Part shown: positions 23,612 to 30,683 of the stretch, piece by piece
Numbering within the stretch: the first letter of the stretch is position 1
How the letters are laid out: the number at the start of each line of letters is the position of its first letter
NCBI RefSeq assembly: GCF_015476545.1
Contig: NZ_JADMKV010000049.1
Coordinates: forward strand, 1 to 36,007
From: Methylobacter sp. BlB1
GTDB taxonomy: Bacteria > Pseudomonadota > Gammaproteobacteria > Methylococcales > Methylomonadaceae
Direction of reading: 5' to 3'
DNA: 36,007 nt
Translations under genes and position numbers: made by a program
Notes under the pieces: model-generated
What the model saw: only the letters and a program-made list of their open reading frames with translations
What the model was told of the DNA's origin: nothing
Databases searched by the model: none

Positions 23612-24043
23612 TTATTCTCCTGCCAGCGTAATATCAACTAGCCACTGATGCGCATCGGTAATATCACCGCGATCGGTTGTGTGCGCTAAAGCCACAGCGG
23701 TGGCTGGCCCTTCCTCAAAGACCGCCTGATTTTGGACCGAGGCATGGATTTCCCATTGCTGGGTATCGCCAGTGCAAGTGATGCGGGTGCTACCCTCAGC
23801 CACGGCCCCCGTTTCACGCTGCGTCACTGTTATCCGCAGAAACGCCCGCTCGTTCTCCGTGCATGCAATCGGCCCGGTCACAATGATATGGCGGCCGTTA
23901 TCGGTCACGATGGCTTGGGAGTCAATGGTGTTGGCAGCAATCCTCGCGAAGGCTGGAGGAGCAGTGAACAGGCCTGCGAGCGTCACGGCAAGAGCGGCTG
24001 ATACGAAGCCTTTTACATATTTTGGGGTTGGTTCAGTTAACAT
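23612..24043 (-). CDS. Small secreted protein of unknown function
   Basis: The product is 143 residues with a Sec signal peptide (hydrophobic F-V-S-A-A-L-A-V-T-L-A-G-L, cleavage after P-A-F-A near 34). The mature part is beta-rich with two cysteines (P-I-A-C-T-E-N-E and R-I-T-C-T-G-D), which probably form a disulfide in an Ig-like fold. It was not recognised as a named family. GGAAGAAT precedes the ATG on the reverse strand. Its leader-coding DNA closely resembles that of the next secreted gene (24180-24797), although the mature proteins differ. Confidence 0.7.
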   Translation of the reverse strand: MLTEPTPKYVKGFVSAALAVTLAGLFTAPPAFARIAANTIDSQAIVTDNGRHIIVTGPIACTENERAFLRITVTQRETGAVAEGSTRITCTGDTQQWEIHASVQNQAVFEEGPATAVALAHTTDRGDITDAHQWLVDITLAGE

Positions 24044-24179
24044 GATTCTTCCTGTTTTTTGTTGATGTTGATGATGATGAGCGCTGCCTGACGCCTGGCA
24101 TCGCAGATCAGGTTATCGCGTGCCGGCCGGCGTCAGGCATGACTTGGCCAGGAGAGCCTGGGGTCATGCGAATTTGATC

Positions 24180-24797
24180 CTAGTCGTCTTGCTTGTAGAA
24201 AAAATAGTCAGCCGTGTAACGTACCAATGCCTTCTTGCCGACGTCCGTCGACAAGTCACAGTCTGCCGATGGCGCGGTCCCTCCGGAAGTGTTCAGCCGC
24301 TGTATGAAGGTGGTCTCTGTCAGCTTGCCTCCACCGGTGGGTCCGTCCTGCGCGCCAACCACCTGAACCAGGAGCCAGGGGATGGCACCCGGCTGGACGA
24401 AGTCGGGGTCGGAAGCAGAAGCGATCCCCGCGCCCCATACGGTGCTTGTGTCCTGTGAGTGCTGCCACGTGACGCGGGGCGCGTCAGCCTCAAACGGATT
24501 CGGACTGAGGAAGTGGGTGATGACTTGCTTATCGTTGTCATTGAACAGGGTGGCCTGCGGCCCGAAGAATGTCCAGGTAAAACCAGAGCCTGAAGGCAGG
24601 CAAATGTAGTCCTGAGTGCCCTCGGCATGACCCACCAGGAATGCTTTGTTTCCTGCCGGCACCTGAATATTGGCAGGCACGGGCGGTGGCATGATAGAGT
24701 CGGCGTGGGCCGGTTGCGGTAAAAAGACAGTGAAAGTCACGGCGAGAGCAGCCAATACGAAGGAATTCTCGTGCTTTTTAGCTCGATGAGTAAACAT
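24180..24797 (-). CDS. Secreted DUF3455 protein
   Basis: The 205-residue protein has a signal peptide cleaved after P-A-H-A (near 32). The mature domain has the DUF3455 pattern: H-A-E-G-T-Q-D-Y-I-C (about 58-67), W-T-F-F-G-P-Q-A-T-L-F, a T-W-Q-H-S segment, I-P-W-L-L-V-Q-V near 140, then F-I-Q-R-L-N-T-S-G-G-T-A-P and a second cysteine in A-D-C. The function of the family is unknown; members are exported. GGAGACC-type sequence precedes the ATG. It is the upstream gene of a reverse-strand pair with the small secreted protein at 23612-24043. Confidence 0.85.
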   Translation of the reverse strand: MFTHRAKKHENSFVLAALAVTFTVFLPQPAHADSIMPPPVPANIQVPAGNKAFLVGHAEGTQDYICLPSGSGFTWTFFGPQATLFNDNDKQVITHFLSPNPFEADAPRVTWQHSQDTSTVWGAGIASASDPDFVQPGAIPWLLVQVVGAQDGPTGGGKLTETTFIQRLNTSGGTAPSADCDLSTDVGKKALVRYTADYFFYKQDD

Positions 24798-24836
24798 GGG
24801 GGGTCTCCTTTCTGTTAGGGGCGAAGCTGAATGCCG

Positions 24837-25043
24837 TCAGGCATCTGATTGGCAATCCAGGTCGACGCGATAATTCATTATCGATGTTGTGCCAGGTTCA
24901 ATTTCCTCTGTTTGAGCGGCTATTGTTCCTTTTTTTAACTGAATTTCTATCCGTGCTATTACTATTGGACAATTACTGACGCTGAAGCAATCTTGAGCGA
25001 AGTGCTCCCATGTAATTTGACTGGCTGCTTTCTGCCGGCACAC
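24837..25043 (-). CDS. Doubtful small ORF or gene remnant
   Basis: This is a 68-codon frame starting with GTG. The C-terminal half (I-A-R-I-E-I-Q-L-K-K-G; I-E-P-G-T-T-S-I-M-N-Y-R-V-D-L-D-C) has the alternating pattern of beta strands and two or three cysteines, like the end of a secreted protein. No signal peptide or ribosome-binding site is present, so it may be the tail of a truncated gene. Function unknown. Confidence 0.3.
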   Translation of the reverse strand: MCRQKAASQITWEHFAQDCFSVSNCPIVIARIEIQLKKGTIAAQTEEIEPGTTSIMNYRVDLDCQSDA

Positions 25044-25157
25044 TGCTATTCAGAAATGCAAATTGAACGGTGGTTGTCTTGAACCCGGATTTTCGCAAAT
25101 GATGATAGACCATTAGCGGATCTGACTAGCGCTGATCTTGTGCTGATCCATATTGTC

Positions 25158-25173
25158 TTGAGGTTAACCTCAA
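25158..25173. promoter_or_regulatory. Perfect 16-bp palindrome upstream of the GST gene
   Basis: TTGAGGTTAACCTCAA is self-complementary and lies in the 365-bp gene-free stretch 25044-25408, about 235 bp before the glutathione S-transferase ATG. The half-site resembles those of MerR-type regulators such as SoxR but in the opposite arrangement. Nothing else was recognised in this stretch. Confidence 0.35.
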
Positions 25174-25408
25174 ATCCTGCGGGGCTCCGTAAGAATATAA
25201 ACAAGCCGTTTTTCATCGCGTATCAGTATCTGTTGTCGGCATGCCTGATCGTATCTTTTACTGGATGCGTAGAGTATGGCCCACTGTCTACGTGGAGATT
25301 ATAATGCTCAAGGCATTGCGACGGCCTAACTGTTCTTACAGGCGGACCTTGCGCTCTATGCCGCTTAACCCAGGAATTAGAACCATCCATTTAAGGAGAA
25401 ATCATATA

Positions 25409-26035
25409 ATGAACGATCTGGTGCTTTATACAAATCCACAATCCCGCGGGCGCATTGTCCACTGGCTGCTTGAAGAGATTGGCCTGCCTTATGAGACGGT
25501 CTGGCTAGAGTTCGGGCCAGCCATGAAAAGCGACGAATATCTTGCTGTGAATCCTATGGGCAAAGTTCCCGCCCTTAAGCACGGTAGCGCTTTAGTCACG
25601 GAAACTGCCGCCATCTGCGCCTATCTTGCGGATCGTTTCCCGGAGAAAAACCTGATCCCTCCGTCAGATCACCCTGCTCGCGCCAGCTATTTCAGATGGC
25701 TGTTTTTCGGAGCGGGCCCGCTGGACCAGGCCGCGGCCACTAAAGCGCTTGGCTGGGAAGTACCCGAGGGCAAGAGCGGTTTTGTCGGGTTCGGCAGCTA
25801 CAGCGCTACGCTCGATGCCCTTGAGAAGGCGTTAACGCCTGGACCGTACATTTGCGGCGAGCAATTTACTGCCGTGGATGTGTATATTGGCTCGCTGCTT
25901 GGCTGGGGTATGATGTTTGGCACTATTGAAAAGCGCCCTCTGTTTGAAGCTTATGTTGAGCGGCTATATGCCCGCCCGGCCGTCCAGCGGGCCACTCGTA
26001 TTAACGAAGACTATTTGAAAAGCCGCAATCCCTAA
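25409..26035 (+). CDS. Glutathione S-transferase family protein
   Basis: The 208-residue protein has an N-terminal thioredoxin-like domain (about 1-80): L-V-L-Y-T-N-P-Q-S-R-G-R, then the cis-proline block G-K-V-P-A-L near 51 and E-T-A-A-I-C-A-Y-L-A-D near 66, which bind glutathione. The C-terminal helical domain has F-T-A-V-D-V-Y-I-G-S-L-L near 155. Ser12 sits at the usual catalytic position. The frame is open from 25241, but AAGGAG at 25393-25398 and the conserved start indicate ATG 25409. The substrate is unknown; detoxification conjugation is likely. Confidence 0.92.
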   Translation: MNDLVLYTNPQSRGRIVHWLLEEIGLPYETVWLEFGPAMKSDEYLAVNPMGKVPALKHGSALVTETAAICAYLADRFPEKNLIPPSDHPARASYFRWLFFGAGPLDQAAATKALGWEVPEGKSGFVGFGSYSATLDALEKALTPGPYICGEQFTAVDVYIGSLLGWGMMFGTIEKRPLFEAYVERLYARPAVQRATRINEDYLKSRNP

Positions 26036-26238
26036 ACCGCCTGCCGAGAGGGACCGCATGCGCGTCCCTCGCCTCCACGTCATAGATATTTGCAATAATT
26101 TTGTGCTATCCCGCGCTGCCTGTTTCCGGCTGATGCTTGCCTGACGCCACAGCTTTTTTGCCTTGAATGAAAAAAACAGAGAAGATGTGTCGAAATTTTG
26201 TGATGAATAAACAGACCATTCCAAGGAGCGCAGCGCAA

Positions 26239-26391
26239 ATGCGGCACATCATTACTTTCTCGTGTTTTGCGGCGGCAATCGTATTGTATGCTGTCGGGGG
26301 CGCCTCGGGCGCTATTGCATTCTTCGTTGCGGGGCTGCTCGCTGAGATAGTGTTCTGGATTCGGCTTTTTCGGAGCGAAGAAAGCGAGTAG
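26239..26391 (+). CDS. Small two-helix membrane protein
   Basis: The product is 50 residues from the ATG at 26239, which is preceded by AAGGAG at 26223-26228. Two hydrophobic segments (I-T-F-S-C-F-A-A-A-I-V-L-Y and A-F-F-V-A-G-L-L-A-E-I-V-F) are joined by a Gly/Ser turn, with an acidic tail S-E-E-S-E. An upstream ATG at 26167 would add 24 polar residues without a better ribosome-binding site. No family was recognised. A strong terminator follows. Confidence 0.6.
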   Translation: MRHIITFSCFAAAIVLYAVGGASGAIAFFVAGLLAEIVFWIRLFRSEESE

Positions 26392-26464
26392 CCTGTTTGG
26401 GTAGCCAGCGCCACGTTAACTTTAAGTCATCAAAACTGGATCTGATAAACACCGGATTTTTCTG

Positions 26465-26508
26465 AAAAGATTACGGGGATAGAAAACTATCTATCCCCGT
26501 AATCTTTT
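26465..26508. terminator. Bidirectional rho-independent terminator
   Basis: A perfect 18-bp stem (26465-26482 with 26491-26508) beginning AAAAGATTACGGGG and ending TAATCTTTT has an 8-base loop. The A-run and T-run on the two sides let it work in both directions, ending the small membrane gene on + and the Tyr-rich gene on -, which converge here. Confidence 0.93.
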
Positions 26509-27179
26509 CAATTGGGCATCCGCCCCCTTGTTTCCAAACCACTCGGCGGCATTTTATCAATCGAAGTCTTCCTGCACGTCATAGCGACAAACTCCATTTT
26601 TTGCTGGATCTCATGGGGCGGAGGCGTTCCCGTGCCTTGAATCTTCTCAAGCAACTTAAAATCTTCATAACTCAGGCGGCCAACCATATTCTTGCTGGCA
26701 CAGCTACAGTAGTCCATGATCAAATTTTCAGGTACGCCGTAGTTTTCGACCGATACGCGCTGACTGCGATAACAGCTGGCATAAATCGATTGCACAAGCT
26801 CCCTCTCAAAGTCATTTATACCAACTGGAGGGCGGACATCATTCGATGCTGGCGCGCTACCGTACTCCCTGCTGTAACGCCCGCCGTAGTCTCTATCGGA
26901 ATATGTACGGGGGTCTCTACTGTAACCGTTGCCATACTCTCTGCCATCATACTCTCCACCGTAGCCTCTATAATCCCTGTAGTCTCCGTAGTATCGGTAA
27001 TCCCTATCGTACTCTTCCCCTGAGGCGATAAGCGGATAACTTTGAAGACTCACGAAAGCCAAAGCCGATACAATTATGTATTGCCGGACTCCGAATGGCT
27101 TCTTATTTTTGCTGGCGAGATATAGGATTCCGGTTAGTGCGCTGAAACATAGTAAATAGACAATCATCATTCCGGGCAT
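26508..27179 (-). CDS. Membrane-anchored protein with Tyr/Gly/Arg/Asp-rich linker and Cys-containing C-terminal domain
   Basis: The 223-residue protein has two hydrophobic N-terminal segments (about 3-22 and 34-50), then a low-complexity region (about 55-107) made of R-D-Y, G-Y-G and D-Y-R units. The compact C-terminal domain (about 120-205) has the cysteine pattern C-x24-C-x-C-x40-C (A-S-C-Y-R near 136; Y-C-S-C near 160; M-T-C-R-K near 203), conserved-looking and perhaps disulfide-linked. The segment G-V-P-E-N-L-I-M-D-Y-C-S-C-A-S-K resembles a widespread uncharacterised secreted domain, from memory only. The function is unknown; the topology would place the C-terminal domain in the periplasm. 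Confidence 0.75.
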   Translation of the reverse strand: MPGMMIVYLLCFSALTGILYLASKNKKPFGVRQYIIVSALAFVSLQSYPLIASGEEYDRDYRYYGDYRDYRGYGGEYDGREYGNGYSRDPRTYSDRDYGGRYSREYGSAPASNDVRPPVGINDFERELVQSIYASCYRSQRVSVENYGVPENLIMDYCSCASKNMVGRLSYEDFKLLEKIQGTGTPPPHEIQQKMEFVAMTCRKTSIDKMPPSGLETRGRMPN

Positions 27180-27328
27180 GGTTGAAGGTGCGGCAAAAGC
27201 TAAAAAACATTCTAATATTGTATATCAGCACAGCTTATAGCCTCGCATGCCAAAAAACTGATAAGCCTTTCTCGAAAGCCACTTTTATCGGCCAGAATCG
27301 AACATGAGCCAAACGGCGCATTTACCGT

Positions 27329-27706
27329 TTATTGAAAAGCAAAACCCGCTTTTTCCCAGGCCTCTGCGCCGCCCTCAAGATTGAATAGGTTGCGGTAACC
27401 CAATTCATGAAGGGATCTTGCCGCCGCATTTCCCATAGGACCGCCTTTGCAATAAAGATAGATGGCTGTATTTTTGTCTTTGGGCAGTCTGTCTTTGTAT
27501 TTCTCGATTTCGTTGTAAGGAATAAAAAGGTCAGTGCCTTTTATATGCGGCTGTTCGGGTATGTGGACATCCACCAGGAATATATCCTCGCGCTGCATGA
27601 TCTGGTTTAGTTCAGTCACATTGATCATGTTCAGATAATCCGGCTTTTGAAACGTACAACCAGCCGCGAGCAAGATAAAGGTAATAATGAGATAAAGTTT
27701 TTTCAT
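27329..27706 (-). CDS. Rhodanese-domain lipoprotein
   Basis: The 125-residue protein has a lipoprotein signal M-K-K-L-Y-L-I-I-T-F-I-L-L-A-A-G-C. The mature part is a single rhodanese domain with I-F-L-V-D-V-H-I-P-E and the active-site loop Y-C-K-G-G-P-M-G-N, including the catalytic cysteine, then the N-L-E-G-G-A-E-A-W-E-K-A-G-F end. The frame is open from 27802, but only the ATG at 27706 gives a signal peptide. It would sit in the periplasm on a membrane and transfer sulfane sulfur or sense thiols; the substrate is unknown. Confidence 0.85.
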   Translation of the reverse strand: MKKLYLIITFILLAAGCTFQKPDYLNMINVTELNQIMQREDIFLVDVHIPEQPHIKGTDLFIPYNEIEKYKDRLPKDKNTAIYLYCKGGPMGNAAARSLHELGYRNLFNLEGGAEAWEKAGFAFQ

Positions 27707-27984
27707 AATTACAGCCCTGGAATTCATAAAGACAGTCAACTCACTCATACTGAGCAGATAGAATATAAGCTGTTGATTTAATTGACTATCATAAGATATC
27801 AAAACAATAGCTATGGTTATTGGACAAGTATATTGACATTAGCGGTCACTAACAACTTTATCAAAGCTGGCGACCAGCATCGGGTTTGCTGCACTGCGGT
27901 GATGACTTCGGCCGGTGCCCACCCGCGAAAAGCCGGCTTGAGATAATTATGCTGCTTTCTGAGGTTTACGGCCTGGACAGCAGC

Positions 27985-28018
27985 AAAAAACCCTTGCCCG
28001 GAAGCCGGGCAAGGGTTT
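27985..28018 (-). terminator. Rho-independent terminator of the reverse-strand periplasmic protein gene
   Basis: A perfect 14-bp stem (27988-28001 with 28005-28018; core ACCCTTGCCCGG) has a 3-base loop. Read on the reverse strand it ends in TTTTTT, 40 bases after the stop of the gene 28059-28445. The rest of 27707-28058 holds nothing recognisable. Confidence 0.9.
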
Positions 28019-28058
28019 CAGCTTCACTTCAAACGCCGGCCTGCCGGCGCAGGCACTC

Positions 28059-28445
28059 TTAGTGAGTGGATACGTAGATCTGCTGAATTTCCTTGTAGCG
28101 GTTGGCTGCATCAGCCAATGTTACCTTAGCCGACGCCAGGTCGTTGTTCTTGAGTTCGGTACGCGCTTTCTTCAAAACACCGCTAGCCTGGTTGCGCTTT
28201 AAGTCCAGCGCATTATTGGAGATGTCTTTCTGCAATTGGCGAGCATCGCCGACCATATCGACCAGCTTCTCGTTGTCTGCGCCATTGTCCAGAGCCGTAA
28301 TCGTCTCTTCAACTTTCGCCAGCGTATTGTCGATCGCCGCCTTAACGTCCTCATTCGTTGGATTCGCGGCGGACGCGCTGAATGATGCGGTTGCCAGCGC
28401 CGCGGCCATAATGGAAGAAGTCAGAAATTTGTTGAATACGTTCAT
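28059..28445 (-). CDS. Small helical periplasmic protein (SmbP-like fold suspected)
   Basis: The 128-residue protein has a Sec signal peptide (cleavage after S-A-S-A, about 26). The mature part is almost entirely amphipathic helix in three or four segments (A-I-D-N-T-L-A-K-V-E-E-T-I; L-V-D-M-V-G-D-A-R-Q-L-Q-K-D-I; A-S-G-V-L-K-K-A-R-T-E-L; A-K-V-T-L-A-D-A-A-N-R-Y). This is the layout of the small metal-binding protein SmbP of nitrifiers, but the histidine repeats that bind metal there are absent. The GAGG site upstream favours the ATG at 28445 over the longer frame from 28541. Its promoter region contains the MarR-type half-site array. Confidence 0.72.
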   Translation of the reverse strand: MNVFNKFLTSSIMAAALATASFSASAANPTNEDVKAAIDNTLAKVEETITALDNGADNEKLVDMVGDARQLQKDISNNALDLKRNQASGVLKKARTELKNNDLASAKVTLADAANRYKEIQQIYVSTH

Positions 28446-28558
28446 GGGGTAAACCTCATAGTAAATAAATAATTTGTTTTTCACCTGGCGATTAACAGAA
28501 GGCTTAGAGAGCTGAACCGGCTCATGTTGATTACCAAGCATGGCGAAAATTCTAACAG

Positions 28559-28591
28559 ATTTTGTTCTAATTAGAACAAATTTTGTTCTAA
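28559..28591. promoter_or_regulatory. Array of three alternating TGTTCTAA half-sites
   Basis: TTTGTTCTAA/TTAGAACAAA at 28561-28580 is a perfect 20-bp palindrome. The direct repeat ATTTTGTTCTAA occurs at 28559-28570 and 28580-28591, 21 bases apart, so a second, overlapping palindrome (TAGAACAAA-T-TTTGTTCTA) exists. The array lies in the 460-bp divergent region between the helical periplasmic protein gene and marR. Size and symmetry suit a MarR dimer. Apart from this and the half-site at 28871, the stretch shows no gene. Confidence 0.6.
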
Positions 28592-28870
28592 CTCAGATTA
28601 TTTATTTGAACATCTCTCTTTTTTCAAGCGCGCCATTCTTGATCATGAAAAAAATTGCCTTTTATTATCATACAGTTAAATGATTTCTGCAGCGTCCGGC
28701 ATACACATTCGATAATGCCGTGATAAATGCTCAGTTTCAGCCTTATGGCTGGCAAGCCTTGCCGTAAAAATGAATGGATTTGTTTTCAAAGAGAAAAACC
28801 ACAGTTTTTTTAAGAAAATAACAGCCAAAAACATTAAAAAACTTGAGGTTATTATCAATCAAGGTTACCA

Positions 28871-28882
28871 TTTAGTTCTAAC
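28871..28882. promoter_or_regulatory. Additional TTAGTTCTAAC half-site near marR
   Basis: TTTAGTTCTAAC resembles the half-site of the array at 28559-28591 and lies 24 bases before the marR ATG, a position that would suit autorepression. Confidence 0.4.
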
Positions 28883-28905
28883 TACAACTATTGTATCTGA
28901 ACATT

Positions 28906-29382
28906 ATGAATTCGCCATCAACATTTCCAAGCGTACTGCGCGAGTTGGCGCGGACGCATCAGACTTTTTTGGCCTACGCAGCTTGTCATGTGCACACATT
29001 GGATCTGACGCTGCCCCAGTTCGATATCATCCTGACCCTGGGCAATACGGCCGGCATGACCTTCAAACAGCTGGGCGAGAAGACCATCATCACCAAAGGC
29101 ACTTTGACGGGCATCATCAACCGTCTCGAAGATAAAGGACTGGTTGAGCGCATGGCTTCCAAGACGGACGGCCGCAGCCAGATCGTGCGGCTGACGGCGG
29201 CTGGCGTGGCCTTGTTCAAGCGGGCTTACCCCGAACATCTGGAATTCATCTACCGGATATTCAATGATTATTCGCCGGAAGACGTCGCGGCGCTTGAATC
29301 GGCTCTACTGCGGCTACATAAAGCAGTCACGGCGGCGCGTGACGAGATGAACAATAAACCGGTCGATGAAACCAGCGAATAG
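28906..29382 (+). CDS. MarR-family transcriptional regulator
   Basis: The 158-residue winged-helix protein has the core L-T-L-P-Q-F-D-I-I-L-T-L, F-K-Q-L-G-E-K-T-I-I-T-K-G-T-L-T-G-I-I-N-R-L-E-D-K-G-L-V-E-R (recognition helix about 60-85), wing K-T-D-G-R-S-Q-I-V-R-L-T and G-V-A-L-F at the start of the dimerisation helix. It probably represses its own gene and the divergent periplasmic protein through the TGTTCTAA sites. The ligand is unknown. The frame could start at TTG 28891; ATG 28906 is preferred. There is no strong ribosome-binding site. Confidence 0.9.
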   Translation: MNSPSTFPSVLRELARTHQTFLAYAACHVHTLDLTLPQFDIILTLGNTAGMTFKQLGEKTIITKGTLTGIINRLEDKGLVERMASKTDGRSQIVRLTAAGVALFKRAYPEHLEFIYRIFNDYSPEDVAALESALLRLHKAVTAARDEMNNKPVDETSE

Positions 29383-29603
29383 GCGATCACAGCGCCATTC
29401 CTGCCTGTTTTTTAATAGCCGCACGAACTCATAAAGCGGGCCTTTGCTTATCGGCGCGGGCCCTGCGCCAATTAATTCCGCCGCTCGGCAGACCATGTCG
29501 GGACAGGCGACCGCAATTTATCGCAGAATCAGCACCGGATGCGGACCGAAGCTCACAGCTTCATCGGCAGCGCACCAATAACTGCTTGATCCATAATGCA
29601 ATC

Positions 29604-29620
29604 AGTGAGAGGCTCTCACT
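29604..29620. promoter_or_regulatory. Inverted repeat AGTGAGAG-G-CTCTCACT
   Basis: A perfect 8-bp inverted repeat lies directly before the GTTC direct repeats and 79 bases ahead of lexA. It may be a regulatory site or a hairpin ending marR transcripts (T-rich sequence follows). The remaining 29383-29603 shows no gene. Confidence 0.35.
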
Positions 29621-29622
29621 TT

Positions 29623-29637
29623 GTTCTCTTTTTGTTC
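29623..29637. promoter_or_regulatory. Candidate LexA box, GTTC-N7-GTTC
   Basis: GTTC at 29623-29626 and GTTC at 29634-29637 are separated by seven bases, the arrangement known for alphaproteobacterial LexA sites. It is about 60 bases before the lexA start. No enteric CTG-N10-CAG site is seen in this promoter. Confidence 0.5.
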
Positions 29638-29698
29638 TCTTTTTCTGGCATTTTGGGCCATTTTTGGTAAGCTGACAAAAAACAAAAAAGGAACGACG

Positions 29699-30334
29699 AT
29701 GCATCAATTGACCCGGCGACAGCGGCAAATCCTTGATTTTCTGCGCAACAATCCCGACAAATTTCCGTACCCGCCAACACTGGACGAACTTTGCGCGGCG
29801 CTGGGCATGGCCTCCCGGGGCTCCCTGCACAAGCATATCTCGGCCTTGATAGAAGCGGGACTGGTGGAACCGCTTTCAGGCCAGAAGCAAGGCGGCATCC
29901 GCCTGACCATCAAGGCGAAACGCAACGAGGATGAGGGCGAGCAGCGTCTGCCGTTTGTCGGCAAGATTGCCGCCGGCAAGCCGATCGAAGCCATCGAACA
30001 TGTCCATTACATGGCTGTGCCCGAAGTCCTGAGAAGCGACAAGCCCTGCTACGTGCTGCAGGTCAAAGGCGATTCGATGATCGAGGCCGGCATTTTTGAT
30101 GGCGACTGGGTGGTCATCGAGCAGCGCAGCCATGCCCACAACGGCGAAATCGTCGTAGCCTTGGTCGAGAAAACCGAAGTCACCTTGAAATATATCGAAC
30201 AGGCACCGGACAAGGTGCTGCTGATCCCGGCCAACGCCAACCTGGCCGCAATGGCTTATCATCCGGAGCAAGTCGAAATTCAGGGCGTACTGGTCGGGCA
30301 AATGCGCAGTTACCGTTCATCACTGATTAAATAA
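29699..30334 (+). CDS. lexA: LexA-type SOS repressor
   Basis: The 211-residue protein has an N-terminal winged helix (about 1-70; P-P-T-L-D-E-L-C-A-A-L-G-M-A-S-R-G-S-L-H-K-H-I-S-A-L). The self-cleavage site is A92-G93 (K-I-A-A-G-K-P), and the S24 peptidase pair is S126 (K-G-D-S-M-I) and K164 (V-T-L-K-Y). RecA-stimulated autocleavage would relieve repression. The recognition helix differs from enteric LexA (R-G-S-L-H-K-H against P-N-A-A-E-E-H), in line with the different candidate box upstream. The frame opens at 29621, but AAAGGA before ATG 29699 sets the start. The next small gene begins 15 bases downstream. Confidence 0.93.
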   Translation: MHQLTRRQRQILDFLRNNPDKFPYPPTLDELCAALGMASRGSLHKHISALIEAGLVEPLSGQKQGGIRLTIKAKRNEDEGEQRLPFVGKIAAGKPIEAIEHVHYMAVPEVLRSDKPCYVLQVKGDSMIEAGIFDGDWVVIEQRSHAHNGEIVVALVEKTEVTLKYIEQAPDKVLLIPANANLAAMAYHPEQVEIQGVLVGQMRSYRSSLIK

Positions 30335-30349
30335 AGGGGGAGAACCATC

Positions 30350-30499
30350 ATGACGAGAAGAATTCATATGCAGGATCAGGTCGGAGCCAACAAGATCGAG
30401 GAGATCATGCGCCATGACTACGGTCAGTGCGCCATGGAACAATGGGCGCTGAAGTTTGCGCTGATTGGGATGTTTCTGTTGCTGGGCGTATCCTGGTAA
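30350..30499 (+). CDS. 49-residue single-pass membrane protein behind lexA
   Basis: The gene runs from ATG 30350 to TAA 30497-30499 with GGGGGAG as a strong ribosome-binding site. The first 30 residues are polar (M-T-R-R-I-H-M-Q-D-Q-V ... E-E-I-M-R-H-D-Y-G-Q-C) and the last 17 are a hydrophobic helix (L-K-F-A-L-I-G-M-F-L-L-L-G-V-S-W). It follows lexA by 15 bases, so both should be derepressed on DNA damage. Small membrane proteins under LexA control are known to block division or depolarise membranes (SidA, TisB), but no sequence similarity to them was seen. Confidence 0.65.
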   Translation: MTRRIHMQDQVGANKIEEIMRHDYGQCAMEQWALKFALIGMFLLLGVSW

Positions 30500-30540
30500 T
30501 TGATATCATGCACGGGCTGCTTTTTTATGCCGCCCGCCGC

Positions 30541-30574
30541 GCCAGGCAGGAGCGAAATACTGCCCCTGCCTGGC
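30541..30574. other. Inverted repeat GCCAGGCAGG/CCTGCCTGGC
   Basis: Perfect 10-bp arms at 30541-30550 and 30565-30574 lie between the converging lexA operon and reductase gene. No T-run follows on either strand, so a terminator role is possible but not shown. Confidence 0.45.
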
Positions 30575-30683
30575 TCAGATGAGTTTCATATCAAAAGTCC
30601 GCAAGTCAATTCTGCCAATCCGATCGAATACTTTGCCGATGCGGCTGCCCGAGGCGAGTTACGACAAGCTAAATGCCAGAGCA

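Noticed and set aside
25241-25408. N-terminal extension of the glutathione S-transferase frame
   Set aside because: The extra 56 codons show no conserved features, and a strong AAGGAG site marks the internal ATG at 25409.
28561-28591. LexA-type site built from GAAC/GTTC half-sites
   Set aside because: The spacing can be read as GAAC-N7-GTTC, but the extended TGTTCTAA half-sites, the perfect palindromes and the position next to marR fit a MarR operator better.
30541-30574. Terminator between lexA operon and reductase gene
   Set aside because: The stem is perfect but no T-run follows on either strand, so it is listed only as an inverted repeat.
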